The notes: a model not told the origin generated them from the letters alone. A stretch of 39,894 nucleotides of DNA from Desulfofundulus luciae (GCF_030813795.1 NZ_JAUSUX010000024.1:1-39894); one strand, 5' to 3'; positions 1 to 8,164 are shown, counted from the first letter of the stretch. Made by a program: numbers and translations.

Positions 1-380
1 ATCCCTAATAGCCGTTTGCCTCCCCCGGGTTTCGGGATTTCGACCCGGCGCACGGGCATCGGTCTATAGGTACCTGCGAGCAGTTCCTCCCGGATACGCG
101 GCCATTCGGCACGGATTTGGTCCCGAAGCCGTTCGGTCGGGATGCCATCTACGCCGGGCGCGCCCCCGTTTCGCTCTACCCGCTTCAGGGCGGCCAGCAT
201 GTTCTCCCTGGCCACCACCTGCTCCATCAGGCCGCTGTCCTGATCCCCGCGAGGTGTCGCCCCGCCTTGTGCCGGAGAAGGACTCGGCCCTCCCGCGGTC
301 CCCCGTGGCTTCACCACTTCCTCCCGCGGGCAGGCCCCTTCCGGGGTTTTCTGCTGTCTTCGCCCTTCTCGCGAACGCAT
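1..380 (-). CDS. ltrA: Group II intron reverse transcriptase/maturase, N-terminal part
   Basis: This is the intron-encoded protein that would splice the intron RNA and copy it into DNA. Only the first 126 codons are present because the frame runs off the window at position 1. The ATG is at 380-378. A Pro/Gly-rich lead of about 50 residues is followed by the typical opening of the reverse transcriptase domain: LMEQVVARENMLAALKRV, then GAPGVDGIPTERL, then YRPMPVRRVEIPKPGGGKR. These blocks match the RT-0/RT-1 region of bacterial maturases. The catalytic YADD box and the X/thumb domain are not in view. A longer open frame on the same strand (486-64) is an out-of-frame shadow. Confidence 0.85.
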   Translation of the reverse strand, partial: MRSREGRRQQKTPEGACPREEVVKPRGTAGGPSPSPAQGGATPRGDQDSGLMEQVVARENMLAALKRVERNGGAPGVDGIPTERLRDQIRAEWPRIREELLAGTYRPMPVRRVEIPKPGGGKRLLG

Positions 381-492
381 CGGTCTCACCTCTGACTTGA
401 TGTTCGGGCCTTCCCCTGCAGTTCATGACCCCCAGGGTACTATGCCCTCTGCTGACTCCTGCCGGTTCAGCCGTGCCTCTCGACACGGGTTA

Positions 493-520
493 CCCAGCAC
501 TCAGACGTCTGAGTGCTGGG
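493..520. repeat. 28-bp perfect palindrome in intron domain I
   Basis: CCCAGCACTCAGAC is followed directly by its exact reverse complement. It lies inside the untranslated ribozyme part of the group II intron, where it would form a long stem in the RNA. It is most simply read as an intron domain I helix. Confidence 0.7.
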
Positions 521-696
521 CTTATCCGGCAGGCCTCCCCGGGTAAGAGCGTTAACCTTCACCCCGCGCCCGCCCCATATACTCTGCCGTCCCTTGGCAG
601 CCTGGGATTTCGCTGTGTCATGCCAGCTCATCCGAACGGTCTAGCCTCTTATGGGGTTCTTGTTCATCGGGCCGTGGTTTTGCCGCCGGCTTCCTT

Positions 697-727
<31 letters not shown>

Positions 728-804
728 TTTGGCTAGCAGACTCGTGCTGCCTCGCCTGCAGTGGACTTTCACCACCAAGTTAACGCCCATGCCGGGCGCA
801 CATG

Positions 805-830
805 AAAATACCCCTTCCTAGGAAGGGGTA
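805..830 (-). terminator. Intrinsic terminator of htrA
   Basis: A perfect 22-bp palindrome (809-830, TACCCCTTCC/GGAAGGGGTA around TA) starts 4 nt after the htrA stop codon. On the minus strand it is followed by TTTTCAT and then by the 5' end of the group II intron. The T-tract is therefore cut short by the intron, and only four T remain next to the stem. Confidence 0.8.
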
Positions 831-834
831 CTTT

Positions 835-1986
835 TTAGCGTAACTGAGGGGGCTTTTCAGCCAAGATTAAGGGAACGTGGCGGGCGCGGCCATTACGGTA
901 GATTTGCAGCACCACGCGCTGGCCCACTTTGCTCTTCTGGATTATACGCACCACATCATCGGGGTTTCCAACCTTCTGGTTATCCACCTGTAAAATCACG
1001 TCCCCTTGCATCAGTCCGGCATCATCCGCCGGACTGCCCGGGACAACACCCGCCACCAGTGCCCCCGCTGCCGCTGGGAGATCCAGGTAGGCTGCAATTT
1101 CTTCAGTTACGGGCTGCATCTGGACGCCGAGCCATGGACGTCCCTTTCCATTACTCTGGAGGAGCTGGTTTAAAACCTCTTTGACTGTACTGGTGGGAAT
1201 GGCAAATCCAATCCCCTGCGCCTGAGCCACGGCTGTATTAATGCCCACCACTTCACCATTGAGATTTAGGAGGGGACCGCCACTGTTGCCCGGGTTAATG
1301 GAGGCATCGGTCTGCAAAAGGTTTTTGTAGCGCCGGTTTTCCACCGTAACCGGCCGGCCCTTGGCACTGATCACACCTACCGTTACGGTGTGATCCAGCC
1401 CGAAAGGATTACCAATGGCAATCACCCAGTCCCCCACCCGGATCTTGTTGGAATCACCCATCTTCAATGTGGGCAGGGACTTGCCGGCATCAACTTTTAA
1501 CACGGCCAGGTCCAGGTCGTAGTCGGCACCAACTACCCTGGCCGGCAGAGGCCGGTCGAATCCCTGGATGGTTACGGTTATCTTTTGTGCCCCGTCGATC
1601 ACATGCTCGTTGGTAAGAATGTAGCCATCCTGGGACATAACAAAGCCGGAACCAATGCCGCGTTCCTCCCGGGGCTGGGACTGAAACCCAAAGGGTCCAC
1701 CAAAAAACTGGCGGAAGAAAGGATCGTCAAAGAAGGGGTCCACTCCCCCGCTACTCCGTATCTTCACTGTATCGATTTTCACCACGGCCGGCCCCGCTTT
1801 GGAAACAATATCGGCTACCGTACCGGAACCGACACCGGGCATAGCGTTGGCCACGTTATTAACCTGGGGTATCCCGTCTTTTTGCGGATTGAGATCGTTA
1901 ACCAGCAAACAACCACCGGCAAACATCACACCGGCCACGAAGGCCGCCAGTGCAACAAAGGCCAGGGTTCGCTTCCAGTTTTGCAC
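835..1986 (-). CDS. htrA: HtrA/DegP-type serine protease with PDZ domain
   Basis: This is a membrane-anchored protein-quality protease (S1C family) acting outside the cytoplasmic membrane. Residues 7-30 form a hydrophobic signal anchor. A linker rich in Gly, Phe and Pro (about 80-105) leads to the trypsin-like domain. The catalytic triad is visible: His128 in TNEHVI, Asp159 in DLDLAV and Ser235 in GNSGGP. One PDZ domain occupies roughly 285-375. At 383 residues it is normal for the Gram-positive one-PDZ type. The start is a GTG at 1986 with AAAGGAG about 11 nt upstream; an ATG closer to that site is out of frame. It is a single-gene unit with its own promoter and terminator. Confidence 0.93.
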   Translation of the reverse strand: MQNWKRTLAFVALAAFVAGVMFAGGCLLVNDLNPQKDGIPQVNNVANAMPGVGSGTVADIVSKAGPAVVKIDTVKIRSSGGVDPFFDDPFFRQFFGGPFGFQSQPREERGIGSGFVMSQDGYILTNEHVIDGAQKITVTIQGFDRPLPARVVGADYDLDLAVLKVDAGKSLPTLKMGDSNKIRVGDWVIAIGNPFGLDHTVTVGVISAKGRPVTVENRRYKNLLQTDASINPGNSGGPLLNLNGEVVGINTAVAQAQGIGFAIPTSTVKEVLNQLLQSNGKGRPWLGVQMQPVTEEIAAYLDLPAAAGALVAGVVPGSPADDAGLMQGDVILQVDNQKVGNPDDVVRIIQKSKVGQRVVLQIYRNGRARHVPLILAEKPPQLR

Positions 1987-2018
1987 GCATTTTCACACTC
2001 CTTTCGCTTCACAAAAAT

Positions 2019-2047
2019 ATAATAATTCATTCTGAGGCAATAAACAA
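2019..2047 (-). promoter_or_regulatory. Probable sigma-A promoter of htrA
   Basis: On the minus strand TTGTTT (2047-2042) is followed by a 17-nt spacer and TATTAT (2024-2019). It lies 33 nt before the GTG start of htrA. Confidence 0.55.
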
Positions 2048-2133
2048 CAGGAATTATGGGTGGAAAGCCAGCATTTTGTGTTAATTCCTTCAAGGAAATG
2101 GCGATAAGTTGTCCTGTTCATAGCTTCCCCCAA

Positions 2134-2160
2134 AAAAACTCCGGTCCGACCGGAGTTTTT
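2134..2160. terminator. Bidirectional terminator after mrp
   Basis: ACTCCGGTC and GACCGGAGT form a GC-rich stem flanked by a run of A on the left and T on the right, so it works in either direction. It sits 28 nt beyond the mrp stop codon on the minus strand. Confidence 0.85.
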
Positions 2161-2188
2161 GGATTAATGGCTACAATAGTGTCCCCGT

Positions 2189-3076
2189 TTATTGGTGATG
2201 GCAATTTTCACATCCCTCCACCTTCCTGTTGTACCCCTTTTCAACTACCTCCACAAGTGGTTCTATATTACGAAGGGATGTTTCCTCATAATCCTCAATG
2301 CGCCCGGCATCGGCCAGTTTAGCTAACTCCGGGTCCACGGGCAAAACGGCCAGTAAGGTCAACCCTTTTTTACTAGCCGCTTCTTTCACACTACCGTTAC
2401 CAAACGGTTGAATTTTTTCACCACAATGGGGGCAAGCAATGTAACTCATATTCTCAACCAGCCCCAGGATGGGAATACATGCCTGGCGGGCCATTTTAAT
2501 GGTTTTGCTTACCACCATCATGGCCAGATCCTGGGGGGAAGAAACTACCACCAGCCCATTCAGGGGCAGGGATTGCATTACTGTCAGTGGGACGTCCCCG
2601 GTACCCGGGGGCATGTCCACAATTAAGTAATCCAGCTTGCCCCAGGCTACATCGGTCCAAAATTGTTTTACGGCACTGGAAAGGATAGGACCACGCCAGA
2701 TTACGGGATCATCCTCTTGAGGCAGGAAAAGGTTCAATGACATAACTTGAATACCCAGCGATGTTTTCACCGGTAGTATATAGTTTTTGAACTGTTCGGG
2801 ACGGTCAACCAGCCCGAAAAGTTTAGGAATACTGGGACCGGTAATGTCCGCGTCCAGTATACCCACCTTGTAACCCCGGCGGGCCAGGGCAATGGCCAAC
2901 AGGGCACTGACCGATGATTTGCCCACTCCCCCTTTTCCGCTCATTACAGCAATAACCTGTTTAATATCACTGGCGTCGTTTTGGGGCAAGACGGGAGAAC
3001 CGGTACATTGTCCTGTGTTACACCGCCTGGTATCCTTGTCACTACAAGTTGTGCATTTTGTTTCGTTCATTTCCAC
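2189..3076 (-). CDS. mrp: Mrp/ApbC (NBP35-like) P-loop ATPase, Fe-S carrier
   Basis: This is a cytosolic MinD-like ATPase that, by family knowledge, holds and delivers Fe-S clusters to apo-proteins. The deviant Walker A motif is at 46-55 (SGKGGVGKSS), and the switch DADITGPS is near 75-82. The bridging-cluster pair is C215-P-H-C218 of the CPHCGEK box. An extra Cys-rich N-terminus (C8, C11, C19, C24) and a C-terminal CENCHH tail add possible metal ligands, as often seen in anaerobes. At 295 residues the length is normal. In an organism rich in Fe-S enzymes such as AprB and Qmo/Hdr, a role in their maturation is a reasonable inference. Confidence 0.93.
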   Translation of the reverse strand: MEMNETKCTTCSDKDTRRCNTGQCTGSPVLPQNDASDIKQVIAVMSGKGGVGKSSVSALLAIALARRGYKVGILDADITGPSIPKLFGLVDRPEQFKNYILPVKTSLGIQVMSLNLFLPQEDDPVIWRGPILSSAVKQFWTDVAWGKLDYLIVDMPPGTGDVPLTVMQSLPLNGLVVVSSPQDLAMMVVSKTIKMARQACIPILGLVENMSYIACPHCGEKIQPFGNGSVKEAASKKGLTLLAVLPVDPELAKLADAGRIEDYEETSLRNIEPLVEVVEKGYNRKVEGCENCHHQ

Positions 3077-3171
3077 AACCCCTCGCCTCGTTTGTATTTT
3101 TTCTTACATAAGTTTAGCATATTTTCTTCTGAGAGGCCAGGGTTCAGGGCATAAGCAACATGCTCTTTCTC

Positions 3172-3912
3172 TTAATTTTCAAAGCGGTCCAGCAGACGGT
3201 TCAAAACCGTTGCCAGCTCACCCCACGTAACAACTGCATCGGGAGCATGGTCACCGGTAATAAGGCCGCGCTCCTTCAAACGTTTGATTTCCCCACCGGG
3301 ATCCCAGTCGGTGCGTTTTTTCAAACCTAGAGCCCGTGCAAGACCCCCTGTGATGGCAAATGCCAGGTCCCGCAGAAAAACCGCATCGGCAAGACAGGCG
3401 GCATCCTGGGGGTTATCTATAAAAAGATTTTCCAGAAGTACAGCCGGCATCGTTGTCTTCCTCAGGACGGCAAAATTGGCCCTCTTCAAACCCCGGTCGG
3501 GGAAGCCCCGCTCAAGGTAAAATTTGGCCACTTCCCGGTGCAGCGTAGCCGCTATTGATTGGCTTTCCTGCGAGGCGTCGGGATGAATATAACTTTCAAA
3601 GCCGCTACCCCCGCCTGAGTTAATATGCAAGGAACAAAAGAAATCAGCCTTGTGGTGGTTGGCCAGGTTTGCCCGGGCATCCAGGGAAACATAAACATCA
3701 TTGGTGCGGGTGGGAATAACCTTAACCTGGTAATCCTCTAAAAAGAACAGGACCTGCCGCCCCAGGGTCAAAACCACGTCTTTTTCTTGCAGACCGGAAC
3801 CAACCGCCCCGGGATCCTGACCACCATGCCCGAGATCCAAAACGATCACCATAGGATTCCCCGGCTCAACTGGGAGCGGGAAGACACCTCCCTTTTTGCA
3901 ATCCTGGCGCAA
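3172..3912 (-). CDS. N-acetylmuramoyl-L-alanine amidase (Amidase_3)
   Basis: This is a zinc amidase that cuts the bond between muramic acid and the stem peptide. Numbered from the TTG at 3912, the Zn ligands and catalytic residue are His29 in DLGHGG, Glu43, His96 in SLHINSGGG and Glu161 in LLENLF. The last 35 residues (KRLKERGLITGDHAPD..VTWGEL) look like an S-layer-homology or copper-amine-oxidase-type binding repeat. No signal peptide is visible. The TTG start has no good ribosome site, and ATG at 3852-3850, directly before the conserved VIVLDLGHGG, is an equally good start. In spore formers such unsecreted-looking amidases often act on the cortex or mother-cell wall; that role is inferred. 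Confidence 0.85.
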   Translation of the reverse strand: MRQDCKKGGVFPLPVEPGNPMVIVLDLGHGGQDPGAVGSGLQEKDVVLTLGRQVLFFLEDYQVKVIPTRTNDVYVSLDARANLANHHKADFFCSLHINSGGGSGFESYIHPDASQESQSIAATLHREVAKFYLERGFPDRGLKRANFAVLRKTTMPAVLLENLFIDNPQDAACLADAVFLRDLAFAITGGLARALGLKKRTDWDPGGEIKRLKERGLITGDHAPDAVVTWGELATVLNRLLDRFEN

Positions 3913-4340
3913 AGGTTATCCAGGTTGGTCACCTTCGCGCTCCAGGGGAACTTCCCTGTTCCCTTAAAACAGGTTTTATGACGGCTTAGTTCAATCTATT
4001 CACCGGTAAAGCTAAAAGATAATCATAAGCGCCTTTTGGTAAAGAATGACTTCAAACATATGTTCCCAAGGATTATTATAAACCTGGTGTACACCCCGGT
4101 CAAGGGAAAAATTGGCTTGACCGCCCTCCTGTTAATGTTAAGAGCCGGCATAGTCAACATGCAGGGGCACTGCGGGATGTCCTGTCACGACCTTATCCCG
4201 GGGACGCATGCCAGGACGATTGTGGTAAGCAATAATAACGGAAACCTGTGAAAATAGACTGGCCGCATTACCAAGCCAGCAAAAATATTGCGCCATGATG
4301 TTATCATCACTTTCATTTGTAGTTTAAGCCCCAACCGGCA
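3913..4340. other. Gene-poor stretch between amidase and tRNA-Leu
   Basis: No convincing gene is seen in either direction. The only clear structure is an 8-bp inverted repeat, CGGTCAAG/CTTGACCG (4097-4123), with an 11-nt loop and no T-run. The short open frames lack ribosome sites and recognisable sequence. Confidence 0.5.
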
Positions 4341-4370
4341 AAAAAAATAATGCACCCCAATGGGCGCATT
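4341..4370 (-). terminator. Terminator after tRNA-Leu
   Basis: On the minus strand AATGCGCCC and GGGGTGCATT form a stem followed by ATTTTTTTT. It begins 16 nt beyond the encoded CCA of tRNA-Leu. Confidence 0.75.
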
Positions 4371-4385
4371 CACCGGTATATCCAA

Positions 4386-4475
4386 TGGTGCCGGAGACCG
4401 GACTTGAACCGGTACGGGTGCATAACACCCCCGGGATTTTAAGTCCCGTGCGTCTGCCTGTTCCGCCACTCCGGC
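4386..4475 (-). tRNA. tRNA-Leu (anticodon TAA)
   Basis: A class II tRNA of 90 nt including an encoded CCA. The acceptor stem is GCCGGAG/CTCCGGC, the anticodon loop is CTTAAAA in the CGGGA/TCCCG stem, and there is a long variable arm (GGGTG..CACCC) and a T-arm with GTTCAAGTC. It reads UUA and UUG codons. Confidence 0.97.
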
Positions 4476-4491
4476 AAGTGCCAGCAAGCAT

Positions 4492-4521
4492 ATCTTAGCA
4501 CAGCAGATGTAATCTTGTCAA
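4492..4521 (-). promoter_or_regulatory. Promoter of tRNA-Leu
   Basis: On the minus strand there is a consensus TTGACA (4521-4516), an 18-nt spacer and TAAGAT (4497-4492), ending 16 nt before the tRNA 5' end. Confidence 0.65.
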
Positions 4522-4553
4522 TGGCATCGGTTTTTCCTCTACCACTTTTCCCC

Positions 4554-4582
4554 TTGCCTTCAGCATTTAATTAAAATATAAT
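4554..4582 (+). promoter_or_regulatory. Promoter and long leader of htpX
   Basis: TTGCCT (4554-4559), a 17-nt spacer and a perfect TATAAT (4577-4582) predict a start near 4589, leaving a leader of about 220 nt before htpX. The leader holds two Shine-Dalgarno-like sites ahead of very short frames: GAAGGAGG before an ATG-CCC-ATG-TAA at about 4677, and GGGAGG before an 18-codon frame (4723-4779). These could be regulatory or chance; no known riboswitch is recognised. Confidence 0.6.
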
Positions 4583-4810
4583 GAGTTTTAGGATAATAAA
4601 AATGTCAAATGGGGAACAGAAGATTATTTATGCATCGAAATATGGTTAAGCAGGTATACTCGTGAAGGAGGGATCATGCCCATGTAAAAATTCCTTCCGT
4701 TAAATGCGGGAGGTTGTTTTAAAATGATTTTTGCTTCCTACTTGCCGACTTCGCGGGACTGTTCATATGCCTTGCGATAGCCGGCTTATTTTTGAAAGGA
4801 GGTTTGCGTA

Positions 4811-5656
4811 ATGAACAACTTAAAGGCCTGGTTGTTAATGGGTCTGCTAACCGTTTTGCTGGTGTTGATTGGTAATGCGGTAGCCGGTAGTTCGGGGGCT
4901 TTCCTGTTCTTTCTTATCGCCCTGGGCATGAACTTTTTCGGTTACTACTTCAGCGATAAAATTGCTATCGCCATGACGGGGTCCCAACCCCTGGCCGAAC
5001 ATGAAGCGCCGGAGCTGTACGCCATGATCCGCAATCTGGCACAACGGGCAGGTATCCCCATGCCCCGGGTGTACCGTACTCCATCGCCTCAGCCCAACGC
5101 CTTTGCCACCGGGCGAAACCCGGCCAATGCGGCGGTGGCGGTAACAGACGGTTTGATGCAACTTCTTAACCGTTCGGAAGTAGAGGGCGTCCTGGCCCAT
5201 GAAATAGCCCACATCAAAAACCGGGACGTGCTGGTAGGCACCATTGCCGCTGCCCTGGCCGGGGCGATTACCATGATTGCTAATGCCCTGCAGTGGGGGC
5301 TGATCTTTGGCGGCAGCCGGGACGATGAAGAGGGAGGCAATCCCCTGAGCCTGGTAGGTACCCTGCTCATGATCATCCTGGCCCCCCTGGCGGCCACTCT
5401 CATCCAGTTGGCCATTTCCCGCGCCCGGGAGTTTGAAGCCGACGCCACCGGGGCCCGTCTAGCAGGTTCTCCCCACGGCCTGGCTAACGCATTGCTCAAG
5501 CTGGAACGGGCCGCCCAGCATATACCCATGCAGGTAAACCCGGCTACCTCTCACCTATTTATTGTTAACCCGCTGACGGCCGAATCTTTTGCCCGTCTCT
5601 TCAGCACCCACCCACCCATCGCGGAAAGAGTGCGGCGTTTACAACAAATGCAATAG
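4811..5656 (+). CDS. htpX: HtpX-type membrane zinc metalloprotease (M48)
   Basis: This is an integral-membrane protease that, by family knowledge, removes damaged membrane proteins with its active site in the cytosol. Two N-terminal membrane segments (about 5-25 and 28-47) are followed by the zinc motif H130-E-I-A-H134 and the third ligand Glu207 in SRAREFEAD. Two more hydrophobic stretches lie at about 143-165 and 181-203. At 281 residues it is full length, ending with the family-typical STHPPIAERVRRL. The start has AAAGGAGG 7 nt upstream. A GC-rich terminator follows at 5672, so the gene appears to be transcribed alone. With htrA nearby, this end of the window is rich in envelope quality control. 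Confidence 0.95.
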   Translation: MNNLKAWLLMGLLTVLLVLIGNAVAGSSGAFLFFLIALGMNFFGYYFSDKIAIAMTGSQPLAEHEAPELYAMIRNLAQRAGIPMPRVYRTPSPQPNAFATGRNPANAAVAVTDGLMQLLNRSEVEGVLAHEIAHIKNRDVLVGTIAAALAGAITMIANALQWGLIFGGSRDDEEGGNPLSLVGTLLMIILAPLAATLIQLAISRAREFEADATGARLAGSPHGLANALLKLERAAQHIPMQVNPATSHLFIVNPLTAESFARLFSTHPPIAERVRRLQQMQ

Positions 5657-5671
5657 CCCTGATACCTTCCG

Positions 5672-5702
5672 GGCCTCTGTCCGCCGGGCAGAGGCCTTTT
5701 CT
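5672..5702 (+). terminator. Terminator of htpX
   Basis: GGCCTCTG (5672-5679) pairs with CAGAGGCC (5689-5696) and is followed by TTTTCT. It starts 15 nt after the htpX stop codon. Confidence 0.8.
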
Positions 5703-5712
5703 ATGAAAAAAT

Positions 5713-5741
5713 TTTACCAGCCATGCGGGATATGATATACT
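5713..5741 (+). promoter_or_regulatory. Probable promoter for the 5792 gene
   Basis: TTTACC, a 17-nt spacer and TATACT (5736-5741), the latter preceded by TGA as in an extended -10 element. It lies 50 nt before the start codon. Confidence 0.55.
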
Positions 5742-5791
5742 GGTGAGTGGGCCGCTGGACTGGCCACCGGAACGAAGGAGGTTGTCCGCAT

Positions 5792-6082
5792 ATGGAAATA
5801 GCTCATCCACAAAAGACCATTGTGGTGAGTATTCAGGGATGGGAACTGGAAGTATTGGAAGGACCGCGCAAGGTAAATGTAGATTTAATGGGAGAAATGT
5901 TGGAATTTAAAGGGATCTGGCTAACCGAACCGGAACGGGGCGTGGTAACCGTGCTCTGCTACCCGGAAAAGGTTTTTTACCTGGAAATAACTGAGGAGGA
6001 ACTGCCGGTAAAAAGACCCGGTCGAAGAAATAAAGTTACATTCTTACGGCCCATTGAACAGATCCCGGAAAAAGATAGTTGA
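5792..6082 (+). CDS. Conserved-looking protein of unknown function, 96 aa
   Basis: I do not recognise a family. The start is the ATG at 5792, because AAGGAGG stands 9 nt upstream; the frame is open for 15 codons further upstream but has no ribosome site there. The product is small, soluble and slightly acidic, with alternating hydrophobic residues that suggest a beta-rich fold (TIVVSIQGWELEVLEG, then GVVTVLCYPEKVFYLEI). The last 20 residues are basic then acidic (VKRPGRRNK..EKDS). There are no Cys pairs, membrane segments or signal peptide. It has its own promoter and faces the converging gene at 6149. Confidence 0.75.
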   Translation: MEIAHPQKTIVVSIQGWELEVLEGPRKVNVDLMGEMLEFKGIWLTEPERGVVTVLCYPEKVFYLEITEEELPVKRPGRRNKVTFLRPIEQIPEKDS

Positions 6083-6090
6083 GCACCCGC

Positions 6091-6160
6091 ACGGCCTCTT
6101 GCCGTGGAGTGCCCATCATTACAAGCCTAACCTACGCCGCCGTAAAAACTAACGGCGGTG
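6091..6160. terminator. Convergent hairpins between two genes
   Basis: Two stems fill the gap between convergent genes: CACGGC/GCCGTG (6091-6107) and CGCCGCCGT/ACGGCGGTG (about 6135-6160). The second overlaps the last codons of the minus-strand gene. Neither has a long T-run, so termination is likely but not certain. Confidence 0.45.
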
Positions 6161-6940
6161 TCGCTCTTTATGGGACTTGCCGTGGCGAGATTTGCCCTCA
6201 CCTGAGGAGGCTACCTTTAATACGGCAAAACTGGCCTGGCTCTCCATCAATACGGGTTCTACTTCCAGTGCCTCCTTGGGGCGCATAACCGTCTCCAGTT
6301 TTTTGAGCGTTTCCGGGGAGATTGGAGCCGACTTATCGCTTTCACTGCCATCTTTCCCGTCCGTGTGCCCCCGGTTGCTTTGTCCCAATTTGCCAGATGG
6401 AGGTTCTTCCCTGGCTTCAGCCAGTTCCAGGGCGCAGGCCACTTCCTCCAGGACCTTCTCCTGCTTCTGCCCTGCTTCCCGCTCCTTTTCGCTGCCCTGC
6501 TTGTCCTCCCCACATCCGGCGGAAAACTTATCATGCCTTTGCTCCACCGGTAGTCCGACTTCGCTATTGATCTCCTTGTCTTCACCCCATAAGAGCTCGT
6601 AGCGTAACTGGCGACAATCAGCGAGAATCCTTTCCATGTCAGCCTCAAGTGCCCCGACAACACCGGCTAACCTGGTGAGAAAGCCTTCCCGGAACCCTCC
6701 CTGGCCTTTGGCGCTTTCCATTATACCGGGCAAATCAACCAGTTCTTCTTCTACCCTATTGGCTAAATCCTGCAGGTGCAGCAGGGCCTCCGCAATCAAA
6801 TCTCCCAGTTCCCCTGCCAGTTCCTCCCGCTCCTTGCGCAAATCAAGATACCGCATAATTTCTTCAGTGGATAGATCGGAAATCAGGCTTTGCTCCAGCA
6901 CGCTCAATTCTTCTACCAGTTCGCAATAGCGTTGTAACAA
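6149..6940 (-). CDS. Coiled-coil/low-complexity protein of unknown function
   Basis: No family is recognised with confidence. The N-terminal 130 residues are predicted to be helical with heptad-like patterning (ELVEELSVLEQSL, EREELAGELGDLIAE, LANRVEEELVDL), a little like FlgN-type export chaperones, which is a weak guess. The C-terminal half is rich in Glu, Lys, Gly and Ser and probably disordered, ending in a basic tail (GKSHKERHRR). The chosen start is TTG at 6940-6938 with GGAGG nine nt upstream; the ATG at 7006 extends the frame by 22 residues but lacks a ribosome site. With the TTG start the protein is 263 aa. Confidence 0.65.
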   Translation of the reverse strand: MLQRYCELVEELSVLEQSLISDLSTEEIMRYLDLRKEREELAGELGDLIAEALLHLQDLANRVEEELVDLPGIMESAKGQGGFREGFLTRLAGVVGALEADMERILADCRQLRYELLWGEDKEINSEVGLPVEQRHDKFSAGCGEDKQGSEKEREAGQKQEKVLEEVACALELAEAREEPPSGKLGQSNRGHTDGKDGSESDKSAPISPETLKKLETVMRPKEALEVEPVLMESQASFAVLKVASSGEGKSRHGKSHKERHRR

Positions 6941-7117
6941 TTTTATCAACCTCCAGGCATAATTTCCGCTAATTTTTATTCTACCACAAATTCCCTTATC
7001 CTTCATTATATGGCTAAAATTTTTATAAACCTGGAACGGCCTTATGTTTAAAAAAATTGGTACTGGTTAAAATAACACTGAATGCAACATTTCCAGGTAT
7101 GTGGGAGGTGAAATCCG

Positions 7118-7312
7118 GTGAACAGATACGGCTGGCTTGGAATCGTTTTTGGCATCTGGTTGATCATTGCTCCCTTTGTACTGGGCTATTCCAACGTAGT
7201 CAATGCCATGTGGAATGATATCATTTTAGGCATTCTTGTTGCAATTGGTTCCTACCTGACCAATGCCGAACTCAGGGGAGCAAGGGTTGGTGGTGGAGGA
7301 GAAAACAAGTAA
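7118..7312 (+). CDS. Small SPW-repeat membrane protein
   Basis: A 64-residue protein with two membrane segments (about 5-24 and 31-50). The pattern GIWLIIAPFVLGYS followed by AMWNDIILGILVAIGSY is typical of the SPW repeat family (PF03779), whose function is unknown. The start is GTG at 7118, supported by GGGAGGTG about 8 nt upstream. A strong terminator follows directly. The tail is short, Gly-rich and charged. Confidence 0.85.
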   Translation: MNRYGWLGIVFGIWLIIAPFVLGYSNVVNAMWNDIILGILVAIGSYLTNAELRGARVGGGGENK

Positions 7313-7325
7313 CTCCTTCCACGCC

Positions 7326-7367
7326 CACGCCCGCCCGGAATGTTGTTCCGGGCGGGCGTGTTTTTTT
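7326..7367 (+). terminator. Terminator of SPW gene
   Basis: A 15-bp GC-rich stem (7326-7340 with 7346-7360), loop TGTTG, followed by TTTTTTT. Confidence 0.9.
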
Positions 7368-7470
7368 ACTTTCGGTTGAAGGCCCGGCGCCGTATCACTG
7401 CCCAATGTTGAGCTTCTTGACCAGGGTTGGCAGGTATGGCATACTGGAGCTAGAGAAGGAGGCAATGGCC

Positions 7471-8079
7471 GTGCCGGGCTTTAACCCTTTTACATCACCC
7501 CGGGCCGAGGAAATCGAGCAAAAAATAAAAAAGCTGAAGGAAACCTTTCCGGGCCTGTCCTTCCAGGAACTGGCCATGAAAATCATTCAGGAGAGGGCCC
7601 GGCAATGCGCGCTGGCAGGAGTGCTCACCGCCCTGCCGGCTGTAGTGCCCGGGCTGGGCACATTACTGACCCTTCTGGGAGGAGTGGCCCTTGACGTAAC
7701 CCTGCTAACCTACCTGCTGGGCCGCATGGTCCTCGAAGTAGCCGCCATTTACAATAAAGACCTTACCGGTTACCGTTACCGGCGGGAGGCCTTTTGGGCT
7801 TTCGTTTTTGCTGCAGGGGTGGGGAGCGTGGGAAACAGCCTTTCCCGGGCCGCCGTCACCCAGCTTTCCAGAGAAGCCTTTACTGCCCTGATGGAACGCA
7901 CGCTTCTCTCCCTGGGCGTACGGACAACCATACGTTCGAGTCTGGTGCGCATCATTCCACTTTTAGGTTTGTTGCTGGCCGGCGGGGTGAATTATTTCAT
8001 GGCCGTGGCCATGGGCAGGCGGGCCATACAGTATTACGAAAAGCGGCAAGAATGGCTGGGTAAAACGATAGACGTTTAA
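7471..8079 (+). CDS. EcsC-family-like membrane-associated protein
   Basis: The layout resembles the EcsC family, whose role is unclear (EcsC of Bacillus is encoded with the Ecs ABC transporter). A helical N-terminus is followed by a hydrophobic block (ALPAVVPGLGTLLTLLGGVALDV), then a central region with IYNKDLTGYRYRRE and a C-terminal hydrophobic block (IIPLLGLLLAGGVNYF) ending in a basic amphipathic tail. The preferred start is GTG at 7471, eight nt after GGAGG; the ATG at 7465 is too close to that site, and the frame is open back to 7405. This gives 202 residues. There is no ABC transporter gene beside it here. Confidence 0.7.
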   Translation: MPGFNPFTSPRAEEIEQKIKKLKETFPGLSFQELAMKIIQERARQCALAGVLTALPAVVPGLGTLLTLLGGVALDVTLLTYLLGRMVLEVAAIYNKDLTGYRYRREAFWAFVFAAGVGSVGNSLSRAAVTQLSREAFTALMERTLLSLGVRTTIRSSLVRIIPLLGLLLAGGVNYFMAVAMGRRAIQYYEKRQEWLGKTIDV

Positions 8080-8114
8080 GGTAAAAATTAAGTAAGTTAA
8101 GTAAGTAAAATAAG

Positions 8115-8141
8115 AAAAGGACCCTTCTCCCGGGTCCTTTT
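8115..8141. terminator. Bidirectional terminator, end of sulfate cluster
   Basis: AAAAGGACCC (8115-8124) pairs with GGGTCCTTTT (8132-8141). It serves the plus-strand EcsC-like gene ending at 8079 and the minus-strand QmoC-like gene ending at 8165. Confidence 0.85.
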
Positions 8142-8164
8142 TACTTAACCGTTCGTTTATCAAG

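Noticed and set aside
64-486. 140-codon minus-strand open frame at the left edge
   Set aside because: It is out of frame with the clear maturase sequence starting at 380 and has an Arg/Gly-rich composition typical of a shadow frame in GC-rich DNA.
8088-8115. AAGTAAGTTAAGTAAGTAAAATAAG repeat-like tract, shortened here as AAGTAAG units
   Set aside because: A short AT-rich run next to a terminator; too short and irregular for a functional repeat, and no CRISPR array is seen anywhere in the window.
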